In this document: positions 8,069-16,345 of the stretch, piece by piece
Position numbering within the stretch: position 1 is the first letter of the stretch
Layout: each line of letters begins with the position of its first letter
NCBI GenBank assembly: GCA_045651165.1
Contig: JAZRRX010000036.1
Location: 1 to 56,535 of the forward strand
Direction: 5' to 3'
Length of the DNA stretch: 56,535 bases
DNA from: RGIG4608 sp045651165
GTDB taxonomy: Bacteria; Bacillota; Clostridia; Oscillospirales; CAG-272
The notes under the pieces: generated by a model
Seen by the model: the letters and a program-made list of their open reading frames with translations, nothing else
Told to the model about the DNA's origin: nothing
The model's database searches: none
Made by a program: the position numbers and the translations under genes

Positions 8069-8785
8069 TTAATCCTTGCCTTTCTGTTCTGCTTCAAGAC
8101 GTTCAAGACGCTCTCTTTCTGCTTGTGATGCTCTAAGATATATTGGGGATAATTCAATGTCCGTTGTGAGAAGTTCCTGCTTTGTGGCTTCCAGTGCACA
8201 AAGTGCAACTGAATATGCACTTTGGTATTGATGAAGAAGAGGAGTATCCTCGGTTTCTATCTTAGTGAAAGCATTTTTAGCTATATCATATCCATCTCCG
8301 CAGAGATAGATTTTTTCGTCCGCATATTTTTTAAGTTCTTCTTCAAGGTCAAAAACTGAAATCAATCTGTCTTCGCAAAGGCGAGTGAGCTTTCCGTTCT
8401 CAGAGAGAAATAATGCATTATAGAGTTGACCTCTTCTTGCATTCATAACAGGACAAACTATTCCGTTAGCATAAAGAAGATTGTGAGAGAGTGCATCAAG
8501 TGAAGATACGGGAGCGCAGGGCTTGTTGCGATTAAATGCAAGTCCTTTAATTGTTGCTGCGCCAATTCTTACACCTGTGAATGATCCCGGTCCCGCAGAG
8601 CAAGCAAAAAGATCGATATCTTCCACATTGAGTTTTAACACCTTAAGCGATGCTTCAATCATAGGAAGCAAGGTTTCACTATGTGTATTTCCATTGTTGA
8701 TTGTAAATTGTGCAAGGAGCTTTTCGTCCTCGCAGATAGCAACTGTTGAAACAATCGCCGTTGAATCAAGTGCTAAAATTTTCAT
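8069..8785 (-). CDS. tsaB: tRNA threonylcarbamoyladenosine biosynthesis protein TsaB
   Basis: Partner of TsaD and TsaE in making the t6A modification next to the anticodon of ANN-decoding tRNAs. 238 residues, with the ASKHA-type start ILALDSTA, the HSETLLPMIE segment and GPGSFTGVRIG, all diagnostic of TsaB/YeaZ. It lies 16 bp downstream of tsaE, as in many bacteria. tsaD is not in the window. Confidence 0.95.
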   Translation of the reverse strand: MKILALDSTAIVSTVAICEDEKLLAQFTINNGNTHSETLLPMIEASLKVLKLNVEDIDLFACSAGPGSFTGVRIGAATIKGLAFNRNKPCAPVSSLDALSHNLLYANGIVCPVMNARRGQLYNALFLSENGKLTRLCEDRLISVFDLEEELKKYADEKIYLCGDGYDIAKNAFTKIETEDTPLLHQYQSAYSVALCALEATKQELLTTDIELSPIYLRASQAERERLERLEAEQKGKD

Positions 8786-8801
8786 AAAAAACCTCCGTTT
8801 T

Positions 8802-9254
8802 TTATTTAATTTCTATTTTTATAAGCCTTTCGTCGGGCTTTTCAAGATTAGTTTTTGTGATTTCAACCCTGATATGCTCACTTGGAATGGCATAGGGAAT
8901 GTTTTCACTCCATTCCACAAGACAAATTGAGCCGTCATCTAGGTAGTCATAGTAACCTATAGAATAGAGGTCGTCTTCGTCTGTAATTCGATACATATCG
9001 AAGTGGAACACTCTACGCCCCGCTTTAGTGGGATACTCGTTAACAAGTGCAAATGTTGGTGAGCGCACAAGCGCATTGGGGGAGAACACTTTTGTAAATC
9101 CACGAACAAATGCGGTTTTTCCAACTCCCAAGTCACCGTAAAGAGCTACAAAAGATGGGAGGGATGTGTCATCTCTAAGCGTTTCTGCAAGTTCAAAACC
9201 AACTGCTTCAGTTTCCTCGGGTGAGTTTGTTATTATTTGTTTTAAAAGTGCCAT
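8802..9254 (-). CDS. tsaE: tRNA threonylcarbamoyladenosine biosynthesis ATPase TsaE
   Basis: Small P-loop ATPase that drives the TsaB-TsaD complex. 150 residues, with Walker A GDLGVGKT at residues 40-47, the FVRG motif after it, the SPTFALV switch, HFDMYR and LVEWSE, all typical of YjeE/TsaE. It shares one base with the stop of the upstream UPF0291 gene and precedes tsaB. Confidence 0.95.
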   Translation of the reverse strand: MALLKQIITNSPEETEAVGFELAETLRDDTSLPSFVALYGDLGVGKTAFVRGFTKVFSPNALVRSPTFALVNEYPTKAGRRVFHFDMYRITDEDDLYSIGYYDYLDDGSICLVEWSENIPYAIPSEHIRVEITKTNLEKPDERLIKIEIK

Positions 9255-9466
9255 TATTTCTTTTTTGCAACCTCGGTGAACTTTTTCTTTGTTCCGTCGG
9301 GATACTGAACAACTGTGCTTTCAAGTTGAGCGCCAAAGGATGCGCGAATTTCGGCTACGTACTCCATACGAAGCGCGTGCTGTTCAGCTTTTTCTTCTTC
9401 TGTCAGTTCGCGAACCTTTTGCTCGTGAGCGTAATATTTTATTTTATCAAGCTTTGCTTTTTCCAT
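9254..9466 (-). CDS. UPF0291 / DUF896 family protein
   Basis: 70 residues, charged and helical. The core LTEEEKAEQHALRMEY followed by an IRASFGAQLEST segment is the signature of the YnzC/UPF0291 (DUF896) family, common in Firmicutes. Its function is not well established; B. subtilis YnzC forms a two-helix hairpin. It lies 9 bp after the ABC exporter and abuts tsaE, so it is probably co-transcribed with both. RBS AAGGAG. Confidence 0.85.
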   Translation of the reverse strand: MEKAKLDKIKYYAHEQKVRELTEEEKAEQHALRMEYVAEIRASFGAQLESTVVQYPDGTKKKFTEVAKKK

Positions 9467-9475
9467 TTTAACTCC

Positions 9476-11236
9476 TTATTCTGTGAAAGAATACATTTTA
9501 TAAAGGTCGGCATAAAGACCACCTTTTTCAATAAGTTCCTTATGAGTTCCACTTTCTTCAATTCCGTTTTCTGTGAGGACAAGAATTCTATCCGCATTCT
9601 TAATGGTTGTCAAACGGTGAGCTACAGTAAAGGTTGTTCTGCCTTTTGCAAGCTTTTCAAGAGATTGCTGAATGAGATATTCACTCTCGTTGTCAAGCGC
9701 ACTTGTCGCTTCGTCAAGAATGAGAATTGGGGGATTTTTAAGGAACACACGTGCGATTGAAATTCTTTGTTTTTGTCCACCGGAGAGTTTAACTCCGCGT
9801 TCACCAACGTATGTATCATATCCGTCGGGAAGAGTGAGAATGAAATCATGAGCACCTGCAAGCTTTGCTGCATCAATTATTTCTTCTTCGGTACAGTTAG
9901 GTTTGCCGTATGCTATGTTTTCGCGTACACTACCTGAGAAAAGATAAACGTCCTGCTGAACGATACCAATATGCTCACGGAGTGATTTTTGAGTAATATC
10001 TTTGATATTAATACCGTCAATCATGATTTTGCCGTCATTTGCTTCATAGAAACGGGGAATAAGCGCGCAGAGAGTGGTTTTACCACCACCTGAGGGACCA
10101 ACGAGCGCAACGCTTTCTCCTGCTTTAACGTGGAGATTGAGTTTGCAAAGAACATTCTTTTCTGTTCCACTGTAACGGAATGTGAGATTTTCAAATGTGA
10201 TATCACCTTTAACGTTTTCAATTGTTTTGGCATCTTTGGAATCTTCGATGTCGGGGTCGATATCCATAATTTCACAAAAACGCTCAATACCCGTCATACC
10301 GCGTTGGAATTGTTCAGTAAACTCAACAAGACGACGAATGGATGTGAGAAGCATGCTTGCGAAAAGCATAAATGCGATAAAGTCGGCACTTGTAATCTTG
10401 TTATCAGCTAAGAAGAATGCGCCTGCTACAACAACGATTATGTAAAGAGCACCGTCAAAAAATCTTGTTGATGATTGGAAAGCACCCATATATTTGTAAA
10501 CTTTCTTTTTAACTGAAAGAAAACTTGAGTTGCTCTTTTCGAATTTTTTGATTTCAGTATCTTCATTTGCAAAGGATTTAACCTCGTGAATACCGAGCAA
10601 GCTATCCTCAACCTGTGAGTTGAGCTCACCAACAATGCGGCGGCTCTCCTTAAATCCCTCTTTCATCTTTGTTCTAAAGCGAGTCATACAAATAATCATG
10701 AATGGTACTATTGCAAAGATAAGGAGTGTCAAGGGCACGTTGATTGTGCAACAAATGATGAATGACGCGATAATTTTGATGCCCGCGATAAAGAATTCTT
10801 CGGGGCAGTGGTGTGCAAATTCGGTAACGTCAAAAAGGTCACTTGTAATTCTTGACATCAAAGTACCGATTTTTGTATTATCATAGTATGAGAAAGAGAG
10901 CTTTTGAAGATGAGTAAAGAAATCTCTTCTCATATCGGTTTCAATTTTTGTACCCATAACATGACCTGCGGATGCCATATAGTAATATGCAGCGGTGTCG
11001 ATAAGACGGAATATGAGATAAAATATGCCACAGGTGATTATGAATTTGGGAGTGAGTGAAGATACGTCGGTTTCTGCTCTACCTGTGATTTCACGAGCAA
11101 TAAGGGGTAAAACAATCTCAACAACGGTTGTCAAAGCTGCGCAGAGAAGGTCCAGCACCAAAATTCCTTTGTATTTTTTGTAGTAGGGCAAAAATCTTGA
11201 GAATAACTCACCCTTTTTCTTTTTGTTTTCTGCCAT
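9476..11236 (-). CDS. ABC exporter, fused membrane and ATPase domains
   Basis: 586 residues. A six-helix transmembrane domain (about residues 20-310) is followed by a nucleotide-binding domain with Walker A GPSGGGKT near residue 380, Q-loop IVQQDVYLF, signature LSGGQKQR, Walker B ILILDEATSALD and switch His in VAHRL. The layout is that of MsbA/LmrA/BmrA-type half exporters for drugs, lipids or peptides, which work as dimers. No partner half-transporter is adjacent, so a homodimer is likely. It is the first gene of the minus-strand group running to rpe; the substrate is not predictable. Confidence 0.92.
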   Translation of the reverse strand: MAENKKKKGELFSRFLPYYKKYKGILVLDLLCAALTTVVEIVLPLIAREITGRAETDVSSLTPKFIITCGIFYLIFRLIDTAAYYYMASAGHVMGTKIETDMRRDFFTHLQKLSFSYYDNTKIGTLMSRITSDLFDVTEFAHHCPEEFFIAGIKIIASFIICCTINVPLTLLIFAIVPFMIICMTRFRTKMKEGFKESRRIVGELNSQVEDSLLGIHEVKSFANEDTEIKKFEKSNSSFLSVKKKVYKYMGAFQSSTRFFDGALYIIVVVAGAFFLADNKITSADFIAFMLFASMLLTSIRRLVEFTEQFQRGMTGIERFCEIMDIDPDIEDSKDAKTIENVKGDITFENLTFRYSGTEKNVLCKLNLHVKAGESVALVGPSGGGKTTLCALIPRFYEANDGKIMIDGINIKDITQKSLREHIGIVQQDVYLFSGSVRENIAYGKPNCTEEEIIDAAKLAGAHDFILTLPDGYDTYVGERGVKLSGGQKQRISIARVFLKNPPILILDEATSALDNESEYLIQQSLEKLAKGRTTFTVAHRLTTIKNADRILVLTENGIEESGTHKELIEKGGLYADLYKMYSFTE

Positions 11237-11275
11237 TTTTCCATTTTCCTTTATTTTTAACTCTTAATTATATTA

Positions 11276-11284
11276 GTATATCAT
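11276..11284 (-). promoter_or_regulatory. Possible extended -10 promoter of the ABC exporter group
   Basis: On the minus strand TGATATACT (extended -10, TATACT at 11276-11281) lies 40 bp before the ABC exporter ATG. No good -35 element is seen at the right distance. Confidence 0.35.
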
Positions 11285-11342
11285 ATATTTCAAGAAAATT
11301 AAAGGGTTTTTACAAAAAAATATTAAATTAGTAAAATAAATC

Positions 11343-11371
11343 TTGACTTTTTTCAAACTATTCCCTATAAT
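11343..11371 (+). promoter_or_regulatory. Sigma-A-type promoter of the GNAT gene
   Basis: TTGACT (11343-11348), 17 bp, TATAAT (11366-11371), followed by a GAGGAGG ribosome binding site about 10 bp before the ATG at 11404. Confidence 0.8.
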
Positions 11372-11403
11372 AAAGCAAAGAATTTTTTGAGGAGGATGAC
11401 AAT

Positions 11404-12009
11404 ATGAATGCTGTTTTTAGCATATCTCAAAAGGAAATTGTGAGTGATAGATTGGTTCTTAGAGCATTTAAAGAATCCGACCTTGAGGATTTTTACAATT
11501 ACGCGTCAGTTATGGGCGTTGGTGAGATGGCAGGTTGGAAGTATCACAAAAACATTCAAGAGAGTGCCGAAATTCTAGATAGATTTATCAACGAAGACAA
11601 GACCTTTGCCATTTGCTTGAAAGAAAACGGCAAGGTGATTGGTTCACTCGGTGTTGAAAAATATGGTTTGGAGGACAAGTTGACCGAGTTTGATGGATAC
11701 CTTGGCAGAGAGCTTGGATTTGTTTTGAACAAGGAGTATTGGGGCAAGGGGATTATGCCCGAGGCGGTGGGAACCGTTGTTGATTACTTGTTTAACGAGC
11801 GAGATTTGGACTTTTTACTTTGCGGATATTATAACTTCAATGTTCAGTCGAAAAAAGTTCAAGAAAAATGTGGATTTAAGCCATATCGCGCGCTTACAAT
11901 GGATACTCGAATGGGCACAAAAGAAGCGGGAACGCTCAACCTTTTGATTAACCCCCAAAAGAATATAAAATTCAACTTTTCACATCCCGAAACATTAATT
12001 TATGAGTAA
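11404..12009 (+). CDS. GNAT-family N-acetyltransferase (RimJ/RimL-like)
   Basis: 201 residues. It begins with SDRLVLRAFKESDLEDFY, the classic RimJ/RimL-type start, followed by the acetyl-CoA motif region (LGFVLNKEYWGKGIMPEAV) and a late NVQSKKVQEKCGF motif. Members acetylate ribosomal protein N-termini or small molecules using acetyl-CoA; the substrate is unknown here. It is a single gene with its own promoter and terminator, between two oppositely oriented groups. Confidence 0.88.
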   Translation: MNAVFSISQKEIVSDRLVLRAFKESDLEDFYNYASVMGVGEMAGWKYHKNIQESAEILDRFINEDKTFAICLKENGKVIGSLGVEKYGLEDKLTEFDGYLGRELGFVLNKEYWGKGIMPEAVGTVVDYLFNERDLDFLLCGYYNFNVQSKKVQEKCGFKPYRALTMDTRMGTKEAGTLNLLINPQKNIKFNFSHPETLIYE

Positions 12010-12020
12010 AATGAATAATA

Positions 12021-12048
12021 AAAAAGCCCTGATTTTTCAGGGCTTTTT
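12021..12048. terminator. Bidirectional terminator between GNAT gene and pheT
   Basis: AAAAAGCCCTGA pairs with TCAGGGCTTTTT around a TTTT loop (12021-12048). It serves both the plus-strand GNAT gene and the minus-strand pheST operon. Confidence 0.85.
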
Positions 12049-12054
12049 GTTATT

Positions 12055-14451
12055 TTATTTTCTCAATGTCAAGCCGAGCTGGTGTTCAAGAGAAGAAAGA
12101 ATCTTTGAACTTACCTTATCTGCTTCTTCAACTGTGAGTGTTCTATCAGTTGCACGAAGTGTTACGCGGAAAGATACTGATTTCTTGCCTTCACCGAGCT
12201 GTGTACCACGGTAAATGTCAAAAAGCTTAACATCTTCAACAAGCTTGCCACCTGCTTTTGCGATAACGCTTGAGAGCTTACCAACCTCAAGTGTCTCCTC
12301 ACAAACGAATGAGAAGTCACGAGTGGACGCGGGGAATTTAGGAAGGGGCTTATATTCAATCACACCGTCAATGTGATCAAAAATCGCATCAAAGTCAAGC
12401 TCTGCCGCATAAACAGGAGCATTAAATCCGTAGTTCTGCGCGGTGAGAGGATGAATCTGACCGAAAATACCGAGCATTTCACCATCTGAAGCTACAAGCT
12501 TTGCGCAACGACCAGGATGGAAAGTCGCATTGTCAGTAACTGCTTCGTAAGTAACGCCCTTAATTCTACCAAGAGCCAAAGCACCCTCAATTACACCCTT
12601 CATTGTATAGAAATCAACGTTTCCGTACATACCGAGTGTGAGCACGTTGGATTCGCAGGGGAGGTCATCGTCTTCAGCTGCAGGGATGTAAATATTGCCC
12701 ATTTCATAGAGGCAAACGTCCTCATTGCCCATATTATTGTTAAGAGCGAGTGCTTCCATCATAGAGGGAAGAGCAGTAACTCTCATAATACTTGTATCTT
12801 CACCGAGGGGGTTGGAGATAACTATGGAACGTCTAACGCTTTCGTCCTCGGGGAGTCTGATTTTGTCATAGTACTTGGGGCTAATGAATGAGAACGTATG
12901 AATTTCATCAAGACCCATGCCACAAAGAGCGTCACTAAGATCAACCTTGAACTGCTGCTTGGGAGTTCTGCCACCTGCAGTATTTTCTGCAGTGATTTTG
13001 GAAGATTTGATATCGTTATAGCCGTAAATTCTAATGATTTCTTCGGCAATATCGTTCATGCAAGTGAGGTCATTTCTAAATAAAGGAACTGTAATAACTC
13101 CGTTTTCAACCTTGCATTCAAGTTTTTCAAGTGTTTCAATCATAAATTCTTCGGAGATTTCAACACCAAGGAATTTATTGATTACTTCGGGATTAAGGGG
13201 GAGAGTTACAGGTTCTTTTTTGCCGGGGTAAACGTCGATAAGACCGTCAACCACGTCACCTGCGCCAAGGAGTTCAACGAGCTCACAAGCACGAAGGAGT
13301 GCAGGAATTGTGTTTTCAGCGTCAAGTCCCTTTTCAAAACGAGCAGAGGATTCAGTTCTCATGCCGTTCTTCTTACCTGTAACACGAACGGAAGCGCCGT
13401 CGAAGTTCGCACTTTCGAATACAACTGTCGCAGTTGTGTCCTTAATTTCGGAGTTTTCACCACCCATAACACCCGCAAGTGCAACTGCCTTTTGCTCATC
13501 GGCAATTACGAGCATTGTTGAGTCGAGTGTGTGCTCTTTTGAGTCAAGGGAAACGAAATTTTCACCCTCATTTGCGCGTCTAACCTTGATTTGCGCGCCT
13601 GAAAGGCATGAGTAGTCAAACGCGTGCATGGGCTGACCATATTCGAGCATTACATAGTTTGTGATATCAACGATATTGTTGATGGGACGAACACCACTTG
13701 CGCGAAGGCGCATTCTCATCCAAAGGGGAGAGGGACCGATTTTAACATTTTTAACAACCTTTGCGCTATATCTTGCACAAAGTTCACTATCTTCAACTGC
13801 AACCTTGATGTAGTTTTCAACGTTGTCACCGTCATTAGCACCCTTAACTTGAGGAGCAGGGCAATTCCAAGGACGATTGAAGCTAACTGCAGTTTCTCTT
13901 GCAAGACCGATAACTGAAAGACAGTCGGGACGGTTTGATGTAATTTCAAATTCAACACTTGTGTCAAGGAGAAGGAGTGCTTCTCTTACGTCCTTGCCGA
14001 TGTATTCTGCGAATTCTTCACCGAGAATGAGGATTCCGTCACCTTCGTAGCCGGGCATATCGTGTTCAGTAAGACCGAGCTCGTGATATGAGCAAAGCAT
14101 ACCGTATGATTCAACACCGCGGAGCTTGCCGGGTTTGATTGTGATGTCACCGGGAAGGTGAGCTACAGGGATTGCCGCGGGAACAATATCACCTTCGTGA
14201 ACGTTTTGCGCACCCGTTACGATTTGAACAGTTTCAGTACCAATATTGATTTGGCAAACCCAAAGGTGGTCAGAGTTTTCGTGACGAGCCATTTTTTCAA
14301 CGCGTGCAACGATAACATTTTGAACATCCTCACCGAGTTTTTCATAACCCTCAACCTTTGAACCGGTGTCGGTCATTCTGTCGCAATATTCTTTAATTTC
14401 AATTCCGTCAGTGTTAACGAAATCATTAAGCCATTTAATAGATAAATTCAT
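12055..14451 (-). CDS. pheT: Phenylalanine-tRNA ligase beta subunit
   Basis: 798 residues, the usual size. It has an N-terminal EMAP/tRNA-binding domain (about 40-150), B3/B4 editing domain, B5 domain around residues 400-475, the catalytic-like core and a C-terminal anticodon-binding FDX-ACB domain (KFPASTRDFSFV onward). It forms an alpha2-beta2 enzyme with PheS that charges tRNA-Phe and edits mischarged Tyr. It lies 16 bp downstream of pheS and is controlled by the T-box upstream of it. Confidence 0.97.
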   Translation of the reverse strand: MNLSIKWLNDFVNTDGIEIKEYCDRMTDTGSKVEGYEKLGEDVQNVIVARVEKMARHENSDHLWVCQINIGTETVQIVTGAQNVHEGDIVPAAIPVAHLPGDITIKPGKLRGVESYGMLCSYHELGLTEHDMPGYEGDGILILGEEFAEYIGKDVREALLLLDTSVEFEITSNRPDCLSVIGLARETAVSFNRPWNCPAPQVKGANDGDNVENYIKVAVEDSELCARYSAKVVKNVKIGPSPLWMRMRLRASGVRPINNIVDITNYVMLEYGQPMHAFDYSCLSGAQIKVRRANEGENFVSLDSKEHTLDSTMLVIADEQKAVALAGVMGGENSEIKDTTATVVFESANFDGASVRVTGKKNGMRTESSARFEKGLDAENTIPALLRACELVELLGAGDVVDGLIDVYPGKKEPVTLPLNPEVINKFLGVEISEEFMIETLEKLECKVENGVITVPLFRNDLTCMNDIAEEIIRIYGYNDIKSSKITAENTAGGRTPKQQFKVDLSDALCGMGLDEIHTFSFISPKYYDKIRLPEDESVRRSIVISNPLGEDTSIMRVTALPSMMEALALNNNMGNEDVCLYEMGNIYIPAAEDDDLPCESNVLTLGMYGNVDFYTMKGVIEGALALGRIKGVTYEAVTDNATFHPGRCAKLVASDGEMLGIFGQIHPLTAQNYGFNAPVYAAELDFDAIFDHIDGVIEYKPLPKFPASTRDFSFVCEETLEVGKLSSVIAKAGGKLVEDVKLFDIYRGTQLGEGKKSVSFRVTLRATDRTLTVEEADKVSSKILSSLEHQLGLTLRK

Positions 14452-14467
14452 TTTTCTTACCTCCTAA

Positions 14468-15481
14468 TTAAAACTGATGTAAGAATCTAACGTCGTTCTC
14501 ATAAAGAAGACGAATATCGTTAACGTGGTACTTGAGCATCAAAATTCTCTCAACGCCCATACCGAATGCAAAGCCGCTGTATTCTTCGGGGTCGATTCCA
14601 CAGTTGCGAAGCACGTTGGGGTGAACCATACCTGCACCGAGAATTTCAATCCAGCCCTCGCCCTTGCAAAGACGACAACCCTTGCCGCCACAAGCAAAGC
14701 AAGAAACGTCAACTTCAGCAGATGGTTCTGTGAATGGGAAGTGGTGGGGACGGAAACGCACCTTTGTTTCTTCACCGAATGTCTTTTTAGCGAACTCTTC
14801 AAGTGTGCTCTTAAGGTTGCCCATTGTGATTCCCTTATCAACAACAAGTCCCTCAAATTGATGGAACAAGGGTGAGTGAGTTGCGTCCATAGCGTCTGAA
14901 CGGTAAACGCGACCGGGTGACACTATACGAATAGGGGGCTTCTGCTGTTCCATAACTCTTGCTTGGACGGGAGATGTCTGTGAACGAAGAAGGATTTTTT
15001 CTGTGATATAGAATGTGTCCTGAGTATCACGAGCAGGGTGATTTTCAGGAATGTTAAGTGCTTGGAAGTTGTAATAGTCATATTCAACTTCGGGACCTTC
15101 TGCGATTGTGTAACCCATACCGATAAAGATGTCTTCAAGTTCGCGCTGCATCTTTGTGAGAGGGTGAAGATGACCTCTTACGGGAACTTTAGCAGGCATT
15201 GTAACGTCGAGCTTTTCAGCAACGAGTGCTTTTTCGAGCGCTTTTGCCTTGAGTTCTGCTTGTTTTTCTTTCATAGCGGTCTCAATTTCCTCACGAACCT
15301 CATTCGCAAGCTGACCGATAACGGGGCGCTCTTCGGGAGTAAGCTGACCCATTCCACGAAGAACTGCGGTGAGCTCACCCTTTTTGCCAAGATATTGAAT
15401 TCTCAACGCTTCAAGGTCGCAATCATCTTGTGCAATAGCTGATAGAGCTTCTTCTTTGATTTTTTTCAAAGTTTCTTTCAT
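14468..15481 (-). CDS. pheS: Phenylalanine-tRNA ligase alpha subunit
   Basis: 337 residues, class II synthetase. It has an N-terminal coiled coil (1-85), RGHLHPLT, motif 2 around FHQFEGL and motif 3 GFAFGMGVERILML. The CxxC pairs near residues 262-272 (CFACGGKGCRLC) are the zinc-like Cys cluster seen in many bacterial PheS. RBS AAAGGAAAG. It is the first gene of pheST. About 170 bp separate the T-box terminator from the start codon. Confidence 0.97.
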   Translation of the reverse strand: MKETLKKIKEEALSAIAQDDCDLEALRIQYLGKKGELTAVLRGMGQLTPEERPVIGQLANEVREEIETAMKEKQAELKAKALEKALVAEKLDVTMPAKVPVRGHLHPLTKMQRELEDIFIGMGYTIAEGPEVEYDYYNFQALNIPENHPARDTQDTFYITEKILLRSQTSPVQARVMEQQKPPIRIVSPGRVYRSDAMDATHSPLFHQFEGLVVDKGITMGNLKSTLEEFAKKTFGEETKVRFRPHHFPFTEPSAEVDVSCFACGGKGCRLCKGEGWIEILGAGMVHPNVLRNCGIDPEEYSGFAFGMGVERILMLKYHVNDIRLLYENDVRFLHQF

Positions 15482-15570
15482 TTTGTCTTTCCTTTCGCAA
15501 TATGAAATGTTTGAATTGTTTGTATAAATATTTTTTGATTACAAGTTTTGATTTATTTTGGAGTTGTCGC

Positions 15571-15638
15571 AAGCTTCATGGCAACAACCGCGAAGCTTTT
15601 TAAAAGGTTTTTGCCTACTTTTTCCTCAAAAAAGTAGG
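15571..15638. repeat. Intergenic hairpins between the T-box and pheS
   Basis: AAGCTTC (15571-15577) pairs with GAAGCTT (15592-15598). CCTACTTTTT (about 15613-15622) pairs with AAAAAAGTAGG (15628-15638). They add structure to the pheS leader downstream of the T-box terminator. The CCTACTTTTT hairpin looks like a dispersed intergenic repeat rather than a regulatory terminator. Confidence 0.35.
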
Positions 15639-15650
15639 TCAAAATAAAAA

Positions 15651-15913
15651 GCGCCCCATCCAAAGAACAGGACGAGGCGCGAATGCGCACGTGGTACCAC
15701 CCGTATTTTTAGCAAAGCTAACACTTTGATATTCTTAACGCGAACTGACGGGAGCGACTACTTTTATATAAAAATTTTCACCGCACCAACTCCGAAGGGA
15801 AACGATATTTATCCGATTTTAAGTTGCTCACAGCCAAGACAACTCTCTCTGCAAAAACCGATTGATAAAATCAAACTTCATCATAGTTTTTCTTGGGGTA
15901 TATTTATTTTAAC
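15651..15913 (-). promoter_or_regulatory. T-box riboswitch (phenylalanine) upstream of pheST
   Basis: On the minus strand the T-box core GGGTGGTACCACG lies at about 15690-15704. It is followed by a strong terminator hairpin (GCGCCTCGTCC with GGATGGGGCGC, 15651-15680) and TTTTTATTTT. Upstream are the stem I landmarks AGAGAG and GGCTGTGAG. The specifier position before the CCTTCGGAG segment reads TTT or TTC (15799-15802), both Phe codons. Uncharged tRNA-Phe should stabilise the antiterminator and raise pheST expression, as known for this class. Confidence 0.93.
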
Positions 15914-15919
15914 ATTAAG

Positions 15920-15947
15920 ATTATAACATAAATATAAAAAAATGCAA
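15920..15947 (-). promoter_or_regulatory. Promoter of the T-box-pheST transcript
   Basis: Minus strand TTGCAT (15942-15947), 16 bp, TATAAT (15920-15925), just upstream of the T-box leader. Confidence 0.7.
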
Positions 15948-15982
15948 GTGTTTTTTTGAAATTTTTGAAATTTCTGATTTGT

Positions 15983-16015
15983 AAAAAATGGAGTGAGGAA
16001 TTTTCCTCACTCCAT
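15983..16015 (-). terminator. Terminator after the DUF1294 gene
   Basis: ATGGAGTGAGGAA and TTCCTCACTCCAT form a 13-bp stem (15988-16015), followed on the minus strand by a T-run (15983-15987). It separates the gltX operon from the pheST promoter. Confidence 0.85.
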
Positions 16016-16024
16016 TGATTTAAT

Positions 16025-16333
16025 TTAGAAAACAAATTTTGTCAACACAAAGTAAATTGCAACAACCTGCAAAATTATAATTAGTGGAATACCAATCATA
16101 AATTTTTTGTGCTGTGTTTTGTGTCTGATTGAAAACATTGTGAGAAGCATAGCTATAGAGCCCCCGAGTGCTGACCACATAAGGAGTGTTGCTTCAGGAA
16201 CACGGCGTTTTCCTGTTCCTGCAATTTTCTTATCGTAAATTGTAACGATAATCGAAACAAGTGAAACAATGGCAACATAAATTACGCAAGCAGAAGCTAC
16301 GGGATATTTAATCAACAAATCCATCATAATCAA
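16025..16333 (-). CDS. DUF1294 family small membrane protein
   Basis: 102 residues with three hydrophobic helices. The stretch YDKKIAG, RRVPEATLL, SALGGSIAML and the following HKTQHKKF is the DUF1294 signature. The function of the family is unknown. It is the last gene of the minus-strand operon, 12 bp after glnS. The ribosome binding site is weak, and any of the first three Met codons could be the start. Confidence 0.85.
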   Translation of the reverse strand: MIMMDLLIKYPVASACVIYVAIVSLVSIIVTIYDKKIAGTGKRRVPEATLLMWSALGGSIAMLLTMFSIRHKTQHKKFMIGIPLIIILQVVAIYFVLTKFVF

Positions 16334-16345
16334 TACTCTATTTTC

